Part shown: piece after piece, positions 41,758-54,800 of the stretch
How the letters are laid out: every line of letters begins with the position of its first letter
How positions within the stretch are numbered: position 1 is the stretch's first letter
Source of the DNA: Cranoglanis bouderius
Lineage: Eukaryota > Chordata > Actinopteri > Siluriformes > Cranoglanididae
Direction of reading: 5' to 3'
Length of the DNA stretch: 64,000 nucleotides
NCBI GenBank assembly: GCA_023630585.1
Contig: CM042565.1
Coordinates: forward strand, 13,400,513-13,464,512
Position numbers and translations under genes: made by a program
Notes under the pieces: generated by a model
Told to the model about the DNA's origin: nothing
The model's database searches: none
Seen by the model: only the letters and a program-made list of their open reading frames with translations

Positions 41758-44700
41758 ATGTTGTCCAACCCTCTGGCCGACCCTAACGAAACACGGCAGG
41801 TTTCTTCAACTGGTCCCTGCCCACAATCTGCACTCTATCAAGACCTGAATGGTGATTTGGGAAGCAACACTAATTTCAGAGCTGGCACAGATGAAGGTAA
41901 TGGATGTACTTCTTTTTATCAAGTATTAGAGCAGTTCAGGTTTCAACTTATCAATAGATCCTGATAAATGATCCTTTTTTTTAAAAAAAAGATCATCTTT
42001 ATACATGTCTACACATGTTATTACCATGCATAATGTTTTCCATTCATTTTCAATGAGAGGCAAGCAAAGCAATACAGGCAGCAAGCAGGCCTAACCCTGA
42101 AAAAAAACAACCCAGGATTGCACAAGACAAATACATGCCCGCACACCTCTTTTATTTTTTTGAGGTTATTTCATATGAGAATAAAATGTACTCACAGCAT
42201 GTCTTCTTTATATCTTGTAAGTTTGGTGCAGTCTAATAAGAGTGCAGTCATTTTGATGGAGACTTTGTGGTTTTGATGTATTTTTTTGTGGCTGGTGAGG
42301 GAACAATTATTTATAGCTTTTATAATCTAAGTGATCAATTTCATGGGCGATGCATTACGTTAAATGTGATGTATACATGGATAAAAAGTACAATGTGCGA
42401 TTTGTTAATAATTTTTTAAAAAATTGACAAATTGCTGCAATATAAGAGGAATAATATACCTCGGGCTGTGCTGGTATTGGAAAATAGTCAACTTTCGGGT
42501 TCAATGAGCATCACACCAGAGTATTATTGCTTATTTTCATATAGCAGCACACCCTTTTGTGTGTTATTCCATAATTAATTCTTAGCCTAGAAGTTAAACC
42601 ATGCAGTTCATGTTAGATAAGTACTGTCTGTGCTTAGCATTGCTGTTACTATGGTTACCACAGCAGTTGAGTGGTCAGCAGTCTCCTGGTGTGTGAAAGC
42701 CCTTAAACATCATGATGGAAAAAGAGCAGCAGTTATAATTTGATGAAATTCTTCTGTTGTTATTTGTCATTTATTGTTTTAGTGGACATGTTCAGAACTA
42801 CAGAATGGAAACTGCCGCTGACCTTGCCTTCTGAATGTCCAAAAGGAGAGCAACTGGGTTCTCTGGAGCGCTTTCTTGTGGCCCATCAAACTGAAATGAA
42901 GCACTTGCTGACAGGCACACTCGGTGTCCTGAGCCAGCGACTTGAGGCAGTCGAGCGAAGGATCGAGCAACTGCATGTCCAGGGCACTGCACATGGAAAA
43001 AGTCTAGCCCTGCTTCACAGCGAAGTTAGCCTCCTGGGAAGAAGCATCACTGCTGGCTGTTCAAGCACGCTGACTGCTCAGGGTATTCCCCTTTCCAGCA
43101 CTTATGGTATAAATATTTTGTGAAAAGATGGCTTTAGATAGGTGAAATGATCACTAGATAAAATTAGGGATGGGCATTTTAAGCACGTTTGCTATTCTAA
43201 TATTTGCATCTTTAATTTGCTCAAATATCAACACTTTATAGTCTTATGAATAAAAACCAAAAACGCAAGGTTTAAAATTGTATCATTAGCTGCAACTACA
43301 TAACTACGATGCAAAGCTGGTGATATACTTTCTAAACAAAACTCCTAACCACTGTATTTTTGCTCTAAGACCTCCCCCTGGTCCAAATATCACGTAAAAT
43401 GGACCAACAGTTTGATCTATAGGTAGGCTCTTTGTACATTTACTACTATGGCTTGTTTGTGGTTGTGGAACAGTAGGACAAATATACCACTTACTTCACT
43501 GACTCTTATCGGGTTGCCATGCCTGCTTTAAAAAGCAGCCTAAACCAAGCCCAGAACTCCAAGGGTTTGCCCCTTCCCTTCCTTATCTATTACAAAAATG
43601 CATTGTAATAAAAAGTAACCTCATGCAGTTTGACAGGACGGTATTTAAAGTACAGAGTTTCCTGCGGCAACTGGTCAAAAAACTGTTTCAAACTGACTAG
43701 GATATGTAGTGTGGCTTTAAGACTCAGTCAGGAAAATTCTACAAAAGATGTCTATAATACACACAAATTGCAAGTAGCCAAAACATAACCCAGTGTATTG
43801 TGCCTGTAATATAGCAAATAACCAAAATAGGCATAAAAGAGGACAAGCCTTGAGTAGTCTTGCCTGTTTCATTATGTTGGTAAACCACTGATCAAATGCA
43901 AGATTGTTTAAGATGTCTGATTAGATAGATACCAGATATTCAAATATTAATGTCCAACCCTTTCATGAAATATATTAACCATATTTTGTCACATAGAATA
44001 ACTGAATATTCGTGAACAATTAAACAGTTCTGCTCAAATAAGATATGAAAATCAGACTTTGAAAATATTGAAATACCATAATTATAATATAATATAGTTG
44101 ACGTATTTCATTGTTGCATTCTTACAGAAAAGCACTCAGTCGAGGAAAAGGAAGATGGTGACATATCCAAGATATCCTCTCAGGGATCAGTTAGTCATGG
44201 AAGTAGGGACACTGTGTACCAACCATGGATTGATTCAGGGACTGCGATTGATTTCTCTGCACATAACTCTGATTGTAATCATGACATTGAGGTCCTGGAC
44301 CCTCTGGGACTTAATGGAGATTCATCCGGACAGGTGAAAACAGCTTTTGGAACCGGTAACTACTTACAGGTTTCGGCTTTTGAAGACTTGAACATGGAAC
44401 AGGATGCGTTGCTCAATAAATCTGACAAAAAAGACAGCCAAAATGAGCCACCTTGTTATCCAAAGCCCCAGTCTTCTGAGAGCTTGGATGCAGACATTCA
44501 GTGTCACTCTACTGATCAGTGTTTACACGAATCAGCACAACTTAAGGTGCCTTCCTTCAGTGGTGAAGTTCTTAAAAGTTCAGGGGAGGGAAGCTCATGC
44601 AAGAATCATGGCCCTAGTAGTGAAAGTTCAGATATTAAAAATTGTAAGTCAGAAGGAAAGTCTGTCCTGTTGAGACATCCCCCACCCGACTTGATGGCAA

Positions 44701-47700
44701 GTAGGTTGCATTTAGTCGGTCAGTCTAGTACTGCTGACAAACCTGAAACTTGTCCTGCTCCCTTGATCATGACTCTGTTCACAAAAGGTCCTAAAACAAT
44801 AGCCAAAAAAGATGAGTGGCCATTTTCTGAAGTTGTATCTGTTCCTACCTTGTTCAAAATCCCATCCCTCTCAGAGATCATGCCAGGCTCAAGCAAGGAT
44901 TTACCTTTAGGAGATGCTTTCAGTCCAGTTGATGATGAGAGGACAAATGAATGTGGTAAGGGAAAGAGGGCACAGTCAAAGGTTATAGGTTCCCAGTCCT
45001 CTTCAAGGAATGGAGCATTGGCCTGTGTACGGATAAAATCTTACCCTTATTCTCATTGCACATTAGTCACCCCTGTGGTGCTACCTTTGGACTCTTACAA
45101 GGCTTGCCTTTCAGATATGGGATTTCTTTTGCAGTGGACTGATTCAGAAGTGTCAGGTGCCAAGAATGGGCTGTCAAAACTGCATCATACAGGAACACAA
45201 TCTAACTACAGTATGGGCAGTCTTCTAAATCACCTGGGTGACATTGCCTGCCGCTTGATTCCTAATAGACCCTCCGTCAAGAATGTCCTACCTCTGGTGA
45301 GATACCACAGGATTGCGTCTAAACTCAAACACCACCATCATAAGGACCATTCCTTTTCTAAGTGGTCTCCACTGAACACCAGTCAAGTGCTCCGTCTACC
45401 CCTTCCAAAACTAAAAATGGATTCCTGGGGGCCTGTTGTGAGACATGAAAACAGTGTTCACCCACTTCATTCAAAGCAGAGTGGAGACTTGACCCTCCAT
45501 ACCCCACCACTCCTTCATCTGCTAAGTATGGTACAGCCGTTTCAGATTCCCACATATTTCCCCAAGTCTATTGTGAGAAAAGGGAGCTTCTCTAGGGCAG
45601 GCCTGAGCACAGTGTTGGCCATGTCCTCTCCGGCCTCTTTCAGACTGTGGTTACGCCACATCCACCCCCCTTTTTCCTTCACATCCTTGTCATCTTCTTT
45701 GGTCAACACTGTGATGAACCAGATTATAGCTCAGACCAAATGTTCTCCTCTTCGGCCCTTGGCTGATTACACCGGCCCACCAGGTCTGGATAATGATCAC
45801 AGGTGAGTAATCAAGTTAATAATCCCTTGTCTTTTTTTTTTTAAATTAAAAAAAAAAAATTTTTTATAAGATGTAACAAAGCACACCACACTCCCTGTTA
45901 GGTACTCCAAGTATGGAATAAACCACTTAGGGCTGTGCTTGTCTAGGAAAATATGCTGTGACATTAGTTACTGTTACTACCCTGAGGTTGAATATTTTCC
46001 TATAAACGCACATCCCAAAGTGATTTATTCCTCTTATACCACAGACATTTGCCAAAAAATACATTTTTAATTCCCCCACTTTCCCTTGAAGTTAAATAAG
46101 ACAAACAAACAAACAAATGCTTGTTATTATGGAGAAACTTTAAAATGCAGCATCCTTCAACTTTCCCATGGGGGGAAATACCCTTACCTCTGACTGTTCC
46201 AAAGTGCTGACACTGGAGACTCCTTCCATGAATGGTAATGCTAAATTTGTTAATTACAATAACAATAATAGTAACAATAACTTTTTAGCTGTTTATTACT
46301 AGCCACCATAAGTCCCTGTGATTCAAGAATTCAATAGGAATGATACAGGAATAGGCTGTGAAAAAGTGCGAGCCTAGTGAATTCATGGTCAATGGTCAAT
46401 TCAATGGTCTGTGCATTAAGGGGAACTTATGTGCATTAAGGGGAACTTTAAAAAAAAGATCTAGAAAGTGGTGTTGTGCGAGACTAGCATGCATATGGAA
46501 TTTCAGAATGTGTCCAGCATGTTTATTGATGTTTATTACTTTAATATCCATTAATAGTAAATCTTGTATTCTGAAAGATTACTTCACTTTGTGCTCTGTG
46601 AACCACCTGGATCAAATCATTACTCAAATCAATGGCCAAAAACCCAAGTGATGGTCATATTTCCTTCTGTCTCATGCTGTGTGCTGTTCAAATTTAACAA
46701 AATCAACTTCTGTACATTGCATTTAGCTTACCTTTCTGTTTATTGACCAGATTTTTTTTTGTAAAACCTCTACAATTGAAGGTATGCATCTGGCTAAATC
46801 AGTTACCCGATATGTACTGAAAGTACTATATAGGTTCTGTGATTTTTGTGCCTGCATGCTGCTTTGAAATGTGAGAAATCTGCCCTGCCCTGATTCTCTT
46901 CTCTTTTGCGCTAATAGCTATGCTGACCGATTCATTCAAGATTCTCCTCCCAGGAAGAAAACCGGTTCAGTGTGGTGGGTCTCATGCAAATAGATATCTG
47001 CTCCCATCCTATTTTCAGCTTTTCTAATCATGTTTATTTTAAGCAGGACAGGGACTGTGTTCCAGGTTAATATTTTGCTCTTGAGGCACAGTGAACAACA
47101 GAATAGCACTTTTCTTCTTTGACTTATTTCACTTTAACCATTAAATCTTTAGAGTAAATAGATTCAGCACAATGAAGAATACATAATAGAAATCCATGGT
47201 TACTCTAAATCATCAGTTGCAGTCCTTGGGGGTTTGACTTTATTTGATTTCCCTGTTGGACTCTGTATCTCCAGAACTGGAATTGAAGAGCTAAATTCTT
47301 GGCTTAAGCACAATAAATATGATGTATTAGCCCTTGCTAGATCATTTCAGTTTATTGGTTGTTTTTATCTATACAGGAAATCTGGCTCTTCTCCATCCCC
47401 CCGTCGGCCCATAAAGACTTCCCTCAGCCCAGAGAGGAGCTCAGATATTACTGCACAATATAGCCCTAGTATCAAGATTGTGAGGTTGGAGGTGTCCCCC
47501 GCTGAAACTGTGCCCACTTTTTCCATTACTGGTACAAATGTTAAGAACCTTGAACTGCACAACCTGGAAGCCTCTGGAGAGGACAAGCAGGTATCTCCAT
47601 CACTTCAACAACAGGATTTGAGTCAATATAAGTGTTATGTTATTTTCGTATATATCTATAGTATGAATTTTCTCTAGGTGGGGCTTCTTGAATCCAGCTC

Positions 47701-49944
47701 TTCATTGCAACCAGCCCGAAGGTCTAAAAGGGTTTCTCAGATTCGCATCCGTAAGACGGTACCCAAACCAGACAAAAACCTCACCCCAATGGGGCTCCCC
47801 AAACCAAAGAGGTGAGCCAGTATCTGACTCTTGTTTTTATGTGGCCTGTCTTTATTTAAAGGAAAACTCCACCCTGAAATACATTAAATATGTTTGAAAT
47901 ATTTGTGATTTGTGTTCAGCAATTCTGAACGAAACACGTTGGTTGATTTTGTATTCACGTTATTCCCATGAGAAATTAACTGTTGTGATGTCACAGGGGG
48001 ACAATGGGACCCATTTAACAAGCTGGATATGAACGGATGTATACATAAATTGTTCGTATGAGTGCTTACACAGAAAAATTTGGTTTTCATGAAAATCCCA
48101 TAAATTCAGAAATACACATGATGCCCTTAGGAGGCAACAGATATTTAGAGGATGGTATGAATTTTTTTCAGTGGATGAAAGCTTGAATGTAAGTCGGTTT
48201 CATTTACTTTGTCATGGTTTCCCTCCCGGTAGCAGAGAAACTCTGTCAATTAGCAATAATACTTTTTTTTTTTTTTTTTTTTTTTTTTGCCATTGCCACT
48301 TATCAACATAAACATGTGAATATGAAGAAAATCAGGGTTTATGGAAAATCCTGCATAAATTTTTAGTTCAGTTTGGCTTACACAAACATTTTCAAAACAC
48401 ACAACTTTAGTCAAAGATTGATAAATGAGGCCCGTTGCTATTCCTAGTACAGTTACAGTGGTGTTTAATAGAGGTCGACCGATAGTGGATTTTACCGATA
48501 CCGATAACTAAGTTGGGCAGTACCCAAAATTTTAAAAATGATACTGAATGAAAACATAACACTTAAAGTAAACTATTGCTGAATTTTATTACAAAAATGA
48601 ACAGTACTGACTGTACCATGAAAATGTACTGTACTTTTTAAAATGAAATATATATATATATATATATACACATCCAAATAACAAATAAAAATAGACATAG
48701 AAGTAAATAGAATTTTTAAAAAAAATGCTTCAAATAACACAACAAATTTTGTCAGTGATTTGTGGGGTTTTTTGCCTCTAGAGGCCGCTCTTGTACTGTA
48801 TAGTGACAGCAGACCCTTCTCAGCCGCTCCTGCAGCAGACACAGCCGGGAAAAACGGTGTGGATTTTTGCCGATAGCCGATAGTTCCAGCAATTGGTTAT
48901 CAGTGCTGATTAACTGGCAAAACCGATCAGTCAGCCTCTAGTGTTTAATAGAAGAAAATATTTCAATGATCCCCAACATGAGTTTGATACAGTTTCGTTA
49001 TTAGCTCCTAGAAACAAAAGAACAAGAGCTTCTTTTCTCACGCACCGTTTTCCAGTGACATTCAATGTCGTATTAACGAGAAATCCAGTGTATCAGTAGG
49101 GGTGCAGATGTTGGACTCAAAGTTTCAGGATGCAATACGACTATGCTGAGTTATGGCTTGGCTAGTTAGTGGGCATTGAGATGACTAGTATGAAGGGGTT
49201 GACGAGGTATTAACATGAAGATTGAAGCTTTGGAAGTTCTGTTTGTGCAGAGTGTACAGAGCAGGAGGTGGACAGACTAAAGGACTAAAGCGCTGCTGCA
49301 CTGCTTTCTTTAGGTATCTCTCTCAGCGAGTAGTCGAACTGGTTACACAAAGTGAAAATAAACCAACATGAAAATAAACCAAAAGGTCATTACAAAATAA
49401 ATCTTGGACACCACTGAAGATCACTTGTTAATTAATAGATTGAAGGATTAATATGAGCGTATTTTTCCTTTGAGTCCCTGTTAAAGTTTGTTGCATCTTA
49501 TCTGAAAACTGTCCATAGATTGAAGAAGAAGGAGTTTAGTCTGGAGGAGATTTACACCAACAAGAATTACAAATCTCCAACTCCAAACAGGTCTGGACTC
49601 GTTCGTTGCTGCTTGTAATCTAATTTCATTTCATATTGATTGCATGGTTGGAATTTAATGGGTCACGTCTTTCCCATTCTCCCAGAAGCTTGGAGACGAT
49701 CTTCGAGGAGCCAAAGGAGAAGAACGGTACGCTGGTTTGCATCGGCAATCAGAAACGAAAGCGAGTTTTAGATTTCCCAGATTTTACCCTACCACGCAAA
49801 CGCAAAGCCAAGACCAACCTGGGTTCTCTTCGATTAAAGGGATCCCGTAGAGCCAAAAATAAAGACGCGGACCTGAACGTCATGCTAATCCAGAGACTCA
49901 GTGAACTGGAGGACTACTTCTCTCGCCAAGGACTGGAGGACTAG
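41758..49944 (+). CDS. prr14l: PRR14/PRR14L-family protein with C-terminal Tantalus-like region
   Basis: PRR14 tethers heterochromatin to the lamina through HP1; PRR14L is a larger paralogue linked to the midbody. Coding exons: 41758-41896, 42783-43106, 44128-45802, an optional 46918-46971, 47377-47590, 47678-47811, 49519-49590 and 49686-49944. The join is in frame with or without the optional exon (956 or 938 aa). Exon 3 (42783-43106) encodes a helical, coiled-coil-like stretch (LGVLSQRLEAVERRIEQLH). The large exon is Ser/Pro-rich and otherwise unmatched. The C-terminus is diagnostic: RRSKRVSQIRIRKTVPKP, LTPMGLPKPKRLKKKEFSLE, EEIYTNKNYKSPTPNRSLET and IFEEPKEKNGTLVCIGNQKR, followed by a basic tail (PRKRKAKT) and a final acidic helix. 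Adjacency to pisd favours PRR14L, although the protein is far shorter than human PRR14L (about 2150 aa). The symbol is therefore provisional. Confidence 0.85.
42280..42560. mobile_element. Fragment of the hAT-like family seen at 29086-30084
   Basis: Shares GGCTGGTGAGGGAACA and GCAATATAAGAGGAATAA in reverse-complement order with the family interior. In the intron between coding exons 1 and 2 of the prr14/prr14l gene. Confidence 0.5.
45880..46260. mobile_element. Fragment of the hAT-like family seen at 29086-30084
   Basis: Ordered matches include TTTATTCCTCTTATACCACA, GAAGTTAAATAAGACAAAC and GACACTGGAGACTCCTTCCA, in the same order as the full element. In the intron after the large prr14/prr14l exon. 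Confidence 0.6.
48479..48940. mobile_element. 462-bp hAT-type MITE with exact 8-bp target duplication
   Basis: Starts TAGAGGTCGACCGATA and ends CAGTCAGCCTCTA, with further internal CCGATA/TATCGG words in opposite orientation. Flanked by GTGTTTAA on both sides (48471-48478 and 48941-48948). In the intron between the 47678 and 49519 exons of the prr14/prr14l gene. Confidence 0.85.
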
Positions 49945-50027
49945 TCAAGCTGCACATTACTATCAACACAATTCACAACTTGGAGATTCTTTTCTTCTTC
50001 ACTCATCATATTCAGCTCAAATCCTTA

Positions 50028-50168
50028 AGGGTTCTTTGGTACATCTCTCTGGGGGGAATCCTTAAGGGTTTTATATAAAAACCCTACACCAGGGGGTTTC
50101 TCTTTCAGAGAGATGTTGTAGAAGTAGAAGCAGTTTAGGAAGCTTAGAAAGCTTAAAATCCAAAGAAC
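50028..50168. repeat. Foldback repeat in the prr14/prr14l 3' UTR
   Basis: GGGTTCTTTGG at 50028 pairs with CCAAAGAACCC near 50160, and CATCTCTCTG pairs with CAGAGAGATG nearer the centre. Probably a small MITE. If transcribed it would form a long hairpin. Confidence 0.55.
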
Positions 50169-50403
50169 CCCTGAGGAACATGGATAGTAGACCTACTCTG
50201 TCTAGTGGAAACAACAAAAAAAAACCCCACTAAAATCAACAGCAAATCTCAGCTTTGGTAATTGTTATGCTGCCTTGTATTTCTGTGTTTTATGAAAGAA
50301 AAAAAACCTCTTCCTGCTTTGAATGACTGTAAAATTGTTTTATTTGCTTAATGCCGGACCTCATCTGTGGTGTGAAACATAAAGTGTAAGCTGCTAAGAT
50401 CCA

Positions 50404-50409
50404 AATAAA
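50404..50409 (+). terminator. Candidate poly(A) signal of the prr14/prr14l gene
   Basis: AATAAA about 460 nt after the stop codon at 49944. The 3' UTR includes a foldback at 50028-50168. Confidence 0.6.
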
Positions 50410-50844
50410 TCTACTATGAATATAAATCATTACAAATTTTGAGAAGAGTCTTCTTTGATTAATTCAAACAAAACCTAGGGAGTGGAGAGATCGTGCACAG
50501 AATGAAATACACAGTAGATAAGGTACATCACACCTTCTACATCACCTCCGACCTCACCGTGATGTAGAAGAGGATGAGAAAACTTTCCATCACTCCTATT
50601 TGGAATAGCTCACACACTGACATTTCATTTACTAGATAAAAATGGCGGTTGCCGTTTGATGGTAATGTTCATCTCATCATATACAAAGGAACCAATTTAA
50701 CGTGAATAATTACATGATTCACATTTGACTTTTACTTTTTTGTTTTGTTTGTTTCATACCTTTTTTCAAATTTGGACTTTTAACATGTAGTGTTTTCTCA
50801 GTTTTCCCTTTTACATGATCACATTATTCACATGATGTTTACTT

Positions 50845-51570
50845 ATTACAAAAGGTGCAAACATTCACTGATGCTCAAGAAGTCAGAATGATTAGCATAA
50901 TTTATTTTGTTTAAAGATCTCCCCCCCCCCCCCCCATTTAGTACTCCCCTTCAGAAGCTACATAAGATATTTACATGTTTCACAGAAGACAACATAACAA
51001 TTTACACTAATCACCCTGTTCAAAAGTTTACCCCCCCCCGGTTCTTAATGTATCGTGTTGCCTTCTTGAGCATCAGTGAATGTTTGCACCTTTTGTAATA
51101 GTTGTGTACGAGTTCCTCAGTTGTCCTCGGTGTGAAAAGATGGATCTCGACAGTCGCTGTTGGAAAGGGGTCAAATATGCAGAAGATGCTGGAAAAGCAA
51201 AGAATGTTCCGGACCTGGAGGATTTTTCTGAAGAACAGTGGGCAGTTTAACTGCTCAGGACAAACAAGGGACTCGTGAACAACTATCACAAAACATAAAA
51301 ACAGTCGTTGATCATCCAGGTAACAACACACAGTGTTAAGAATCGAGCGTGTGTAAACTTTTGAACTGGTTCATTTGTGTAAATTCAGTTATTATTGTGT
51401 CTTGTGGACTATATGTAAACATCTGTTATGTGAAATAGCTTATTCAGGGCAGGACTAAATAAAAAGCAAAATGCAAATTTTATGATCCCTCTTATTATTA
51501 TTTTTTTTTAATTAATCATTAACATTTTGCATATTTTGCAAGGCGTATGTAAACCTATGACCTCAACTGT
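50845..51570. mobile_element. Non-autonomous element with a Sleeping Beauty-like right end
   Basis: The right end reads GTATGTAAACCTATGACCTC then AACTGTA: inverted, it starts CAGTTGAGGTCATAGGTTTA, as Sleeping Beauty-type Tc1 ends do (CAGTTGAAGTC...). The left part has an inverted pair of about 37 bp: CAAACATTCACTGATGCTCA at about 50857-50880 and its reverse complement at 51066-51095. Poly-C runs at 50925 and 51030. No clean left terminus was found. Confidence 0.55.
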
Positions 51571-51865
51571 ATTTCATCAGCTAATTATGAAGCCCTTCAG
51601 CAGTCGGATCAGGTGTCTCCATAATGTACATAATGTCGTACCTAATTTTCGACGCTAGGTGGTGTTATGTGAGAAATGGCGATACTCCCAGAAAGCAGGT
51701 GGCGCTGGTGCTTTTGTGATTCTATGTCGCGTTCTTTCAAGACCGCGCAGATGCAAGTCAACTGATCTAGAACTCATAACAGCATAACACTTCCTGGAAG
51801 CTTTGAAATAAAGATCAGTGAATCTGTGCCGACGTCCTGGAGGTCCTCGTGAATACGGGAAAAAA

Positions 51866-54800
51866 ATGGCAGCGTCCTTGTGTAAGGTGTGTTTCTCCAG
51901 TGCTCCGAGTGCAGCAAGAAAAACCGGGTGAGTTATTATTGTCAGGGCAAATTTGTATGTACAGCTTGGCTGTTTGATGCAGTAGAGTCTGTCTTGTTTT
52001 AGTTTAGGAGTCTATCATTTAGGGCATGTCTTAGACTGAAGCTGATAACCTGTACCGTGAACCATACCGAGTCGTGATGTCACGTCATGGTGTGTTTTAA
52101 TAGGAAATGTAATGAGGAAATTGTTTGTGTTGTTTATGGACTGTTTGTCCTCTCGAGCAGTGGAGCTCCACTGGAATTGGCTTTTCAGTGGTGGTGGTGA
52201 TGATGATGATCTTGCTGGGGGGAAAAAACAATAGAAACCATCACAGAAATTCTAATGGTTTCCACTACAAATACCATTACAGTCCATCAGCTAACCATTA
52301 AAACCATTCCCATTCCCATTATTGGTCCTTAATGGTATCCACTAGACATAACATGCCACCAATAGACATAACATGCCACCAACACATTACCAGTAGAGAC
52401 CCACAGGGACCATTACAGTTTCCATTAAAACCAATACAATTCCTATTATAACCATTAAAACTATTACAAATTCTGTGAGGGTTTCTGTTTTTTTTTTTTT
52501 TTTTTATCAGCAGGGGATGATGATGATGATGATGATCTTGCTGGGGGGGAAACAATAGAAACCATCACAGAAATTCTAATGGTTTCCACTACAAATACCA
52601 TTACAATCCATCAGCTAACCATTAAAACCATTCCCATTCCCATTATTGGTCCTTAATGGTACCCACTAGACATAACATGCCACCAATAGACATAACATGC
52701 CACCAACACATTACCAGTAGAGACCCACAGGGACCATTACAGTTTCCATTAAAACCAATACAATTCTTATTATAACCATTAAAACTATTACAAATTCTGT
52801 GAGGGTTTCTGTTTTTTTTTTTTTATCAGCAGGGGATGATGATGATGATGATGATGATCTTGCTGGGGGGAAAAAACAATAGAAACCATCACAAAAATTC
52901 TAATGGTTTCCACTACAAATACCATTACAATCCATCAGCTAACCATTAAAACTATTCCCATTCCCATTATTGGTCCTTAATGGTACCCACTAGACATAAC
53001 ATGCCACCAACACATTACCAGTAGAGACCCACAGGGACCATTACAGTTTCCATTAAAACCAATACAATTCCTATTATAACCATTAAAACTGTTACAAATT
53101 CTGTGAGGGTTTCTGTTTTTTTATGAGCAGGGGATGATGATGATGATGATGATGATTATGAAATCAGTGTGAGATGAGAGTCCAGGGGTCACTTAGAAAC
53201 GGCATCGTCAGCGAGATCAGTTGCAGTGATAAGGAAATGTGTTTAGGGCTATTACGGTTTGAGATTTTCATGGTATGCTAACCTAATCTAAAAAAAAAAA
53301 TCACGGTTTCATGGTATTGTTGTATTAAGCCACCATTAAAAATATATATATACCAAATTAAAAGAAAAAAAAAAAGATTTCTTAGTGCATAATGATGCAT
53401 AAGATCTTGCTTGAATACGTAACAAAACACAAATCAAATCCAATCCCGTAAAGGTTCTTCTTTCTTAGAAAGATATTTTGAGAATGGCTTTCCCATAAAA
53501 TCTCTTACATGGTCAGTATGTATCACGCTGTTCCTATCATTTGAGAGAAAGAGAGAGAGTGACTTTGAGGGAGGAAAAAAAACTACACTATATGGCCAAA
53601 CGTTTGTGGACACATGACCATCACATCCATATGTGGTTCTTCGCCAAACTGTTGCCACAATGTTTAAAACACATAGTTGTCTAGAATGTCTTTGTAGGCC
53701 CAAACCTGTTCCAGCGTGACAGTGTGCATGTATACAAAGCAAGCTCCTTGAAGACATGGTTTGCAAAAGTTGAAGTGGGAAAAACTCGGGTGTCCTGCAC
53801 AGATCCCTGAGCTCAACTCCACTGAACTTGGGTTGAACTGGAACACCGACTGCACCTCAGACCTCCTCACCCAACATCAGTGCCTGACTTCACCAATGCT
53901 CTTGTGGCTGAATGAACACAAATCCCCACAGTCACTCTCAAAAATCTAGTAGAAAGCCTTTCCAGAAGAGTGGAGCTTATTATAACTGGAAAGAGGGACT
54001 ATATCTGGAATGGGATGTTCAAAAAGCACATATGGGTGGTGATGGTCAGGTGTCTACAAACATTTGGCCATGTAGTGTAGCTAGGGGTTGGGCGATATGA
54101 TGTAGATAAATATCATATCACAATTCATGAAGACATTTCTCCGATGCACGATATGTATCACAATATAAAAATTGTGAAAATACAAGTTCATTGATACTTT
54201 TTTCTACTGTAATAAACTATTTAACACTAAAAAAGTGGGAATTTAAAACATGATCTGTACAAAGTCTTAACATTATTTTTTAATTTTTTTAAATTTTAAT
54301 TACTGTAAACGTTTAACATCGAAATCCTCCTTCCAATCAGAGTTTGTAACCGTTATAAAAAATGTTATTTATCACAATGTCAATATTATGTAGGGTTAAT
54401 ATTTACATAAAACACTTAGAGGTGTGATGTTCTAGGAAATGAGACGAAGCAGAGTTACAGTTACCACCCAGTAACATGTTACTGATTATTTTCCAATAAC
54501 AGCACACCTCAGTAATGGCACATTTTATTCTTCTTATATCACAGCAGTTTGCCTGCAGTTATATTAATTACAGTACAAGTCATAATTTTTATCCATTTCT
54601 GATTACATTTAATGTTGTTGAATGTCCATGAAACAAATTAGGTCCGGATACTATGTACGTTATAACAGATATAAACACTTCCCTCACCAGCATCTTTTTT
54701 TTTTCCCCCTCGTGAAGTTAATAAGACAAAAAAAAAAAGCAGCTTGTCACGTTAGCAAGAAACCGCAAAGTTCTCCGCCCTGAAGACTACACCGTATCCA

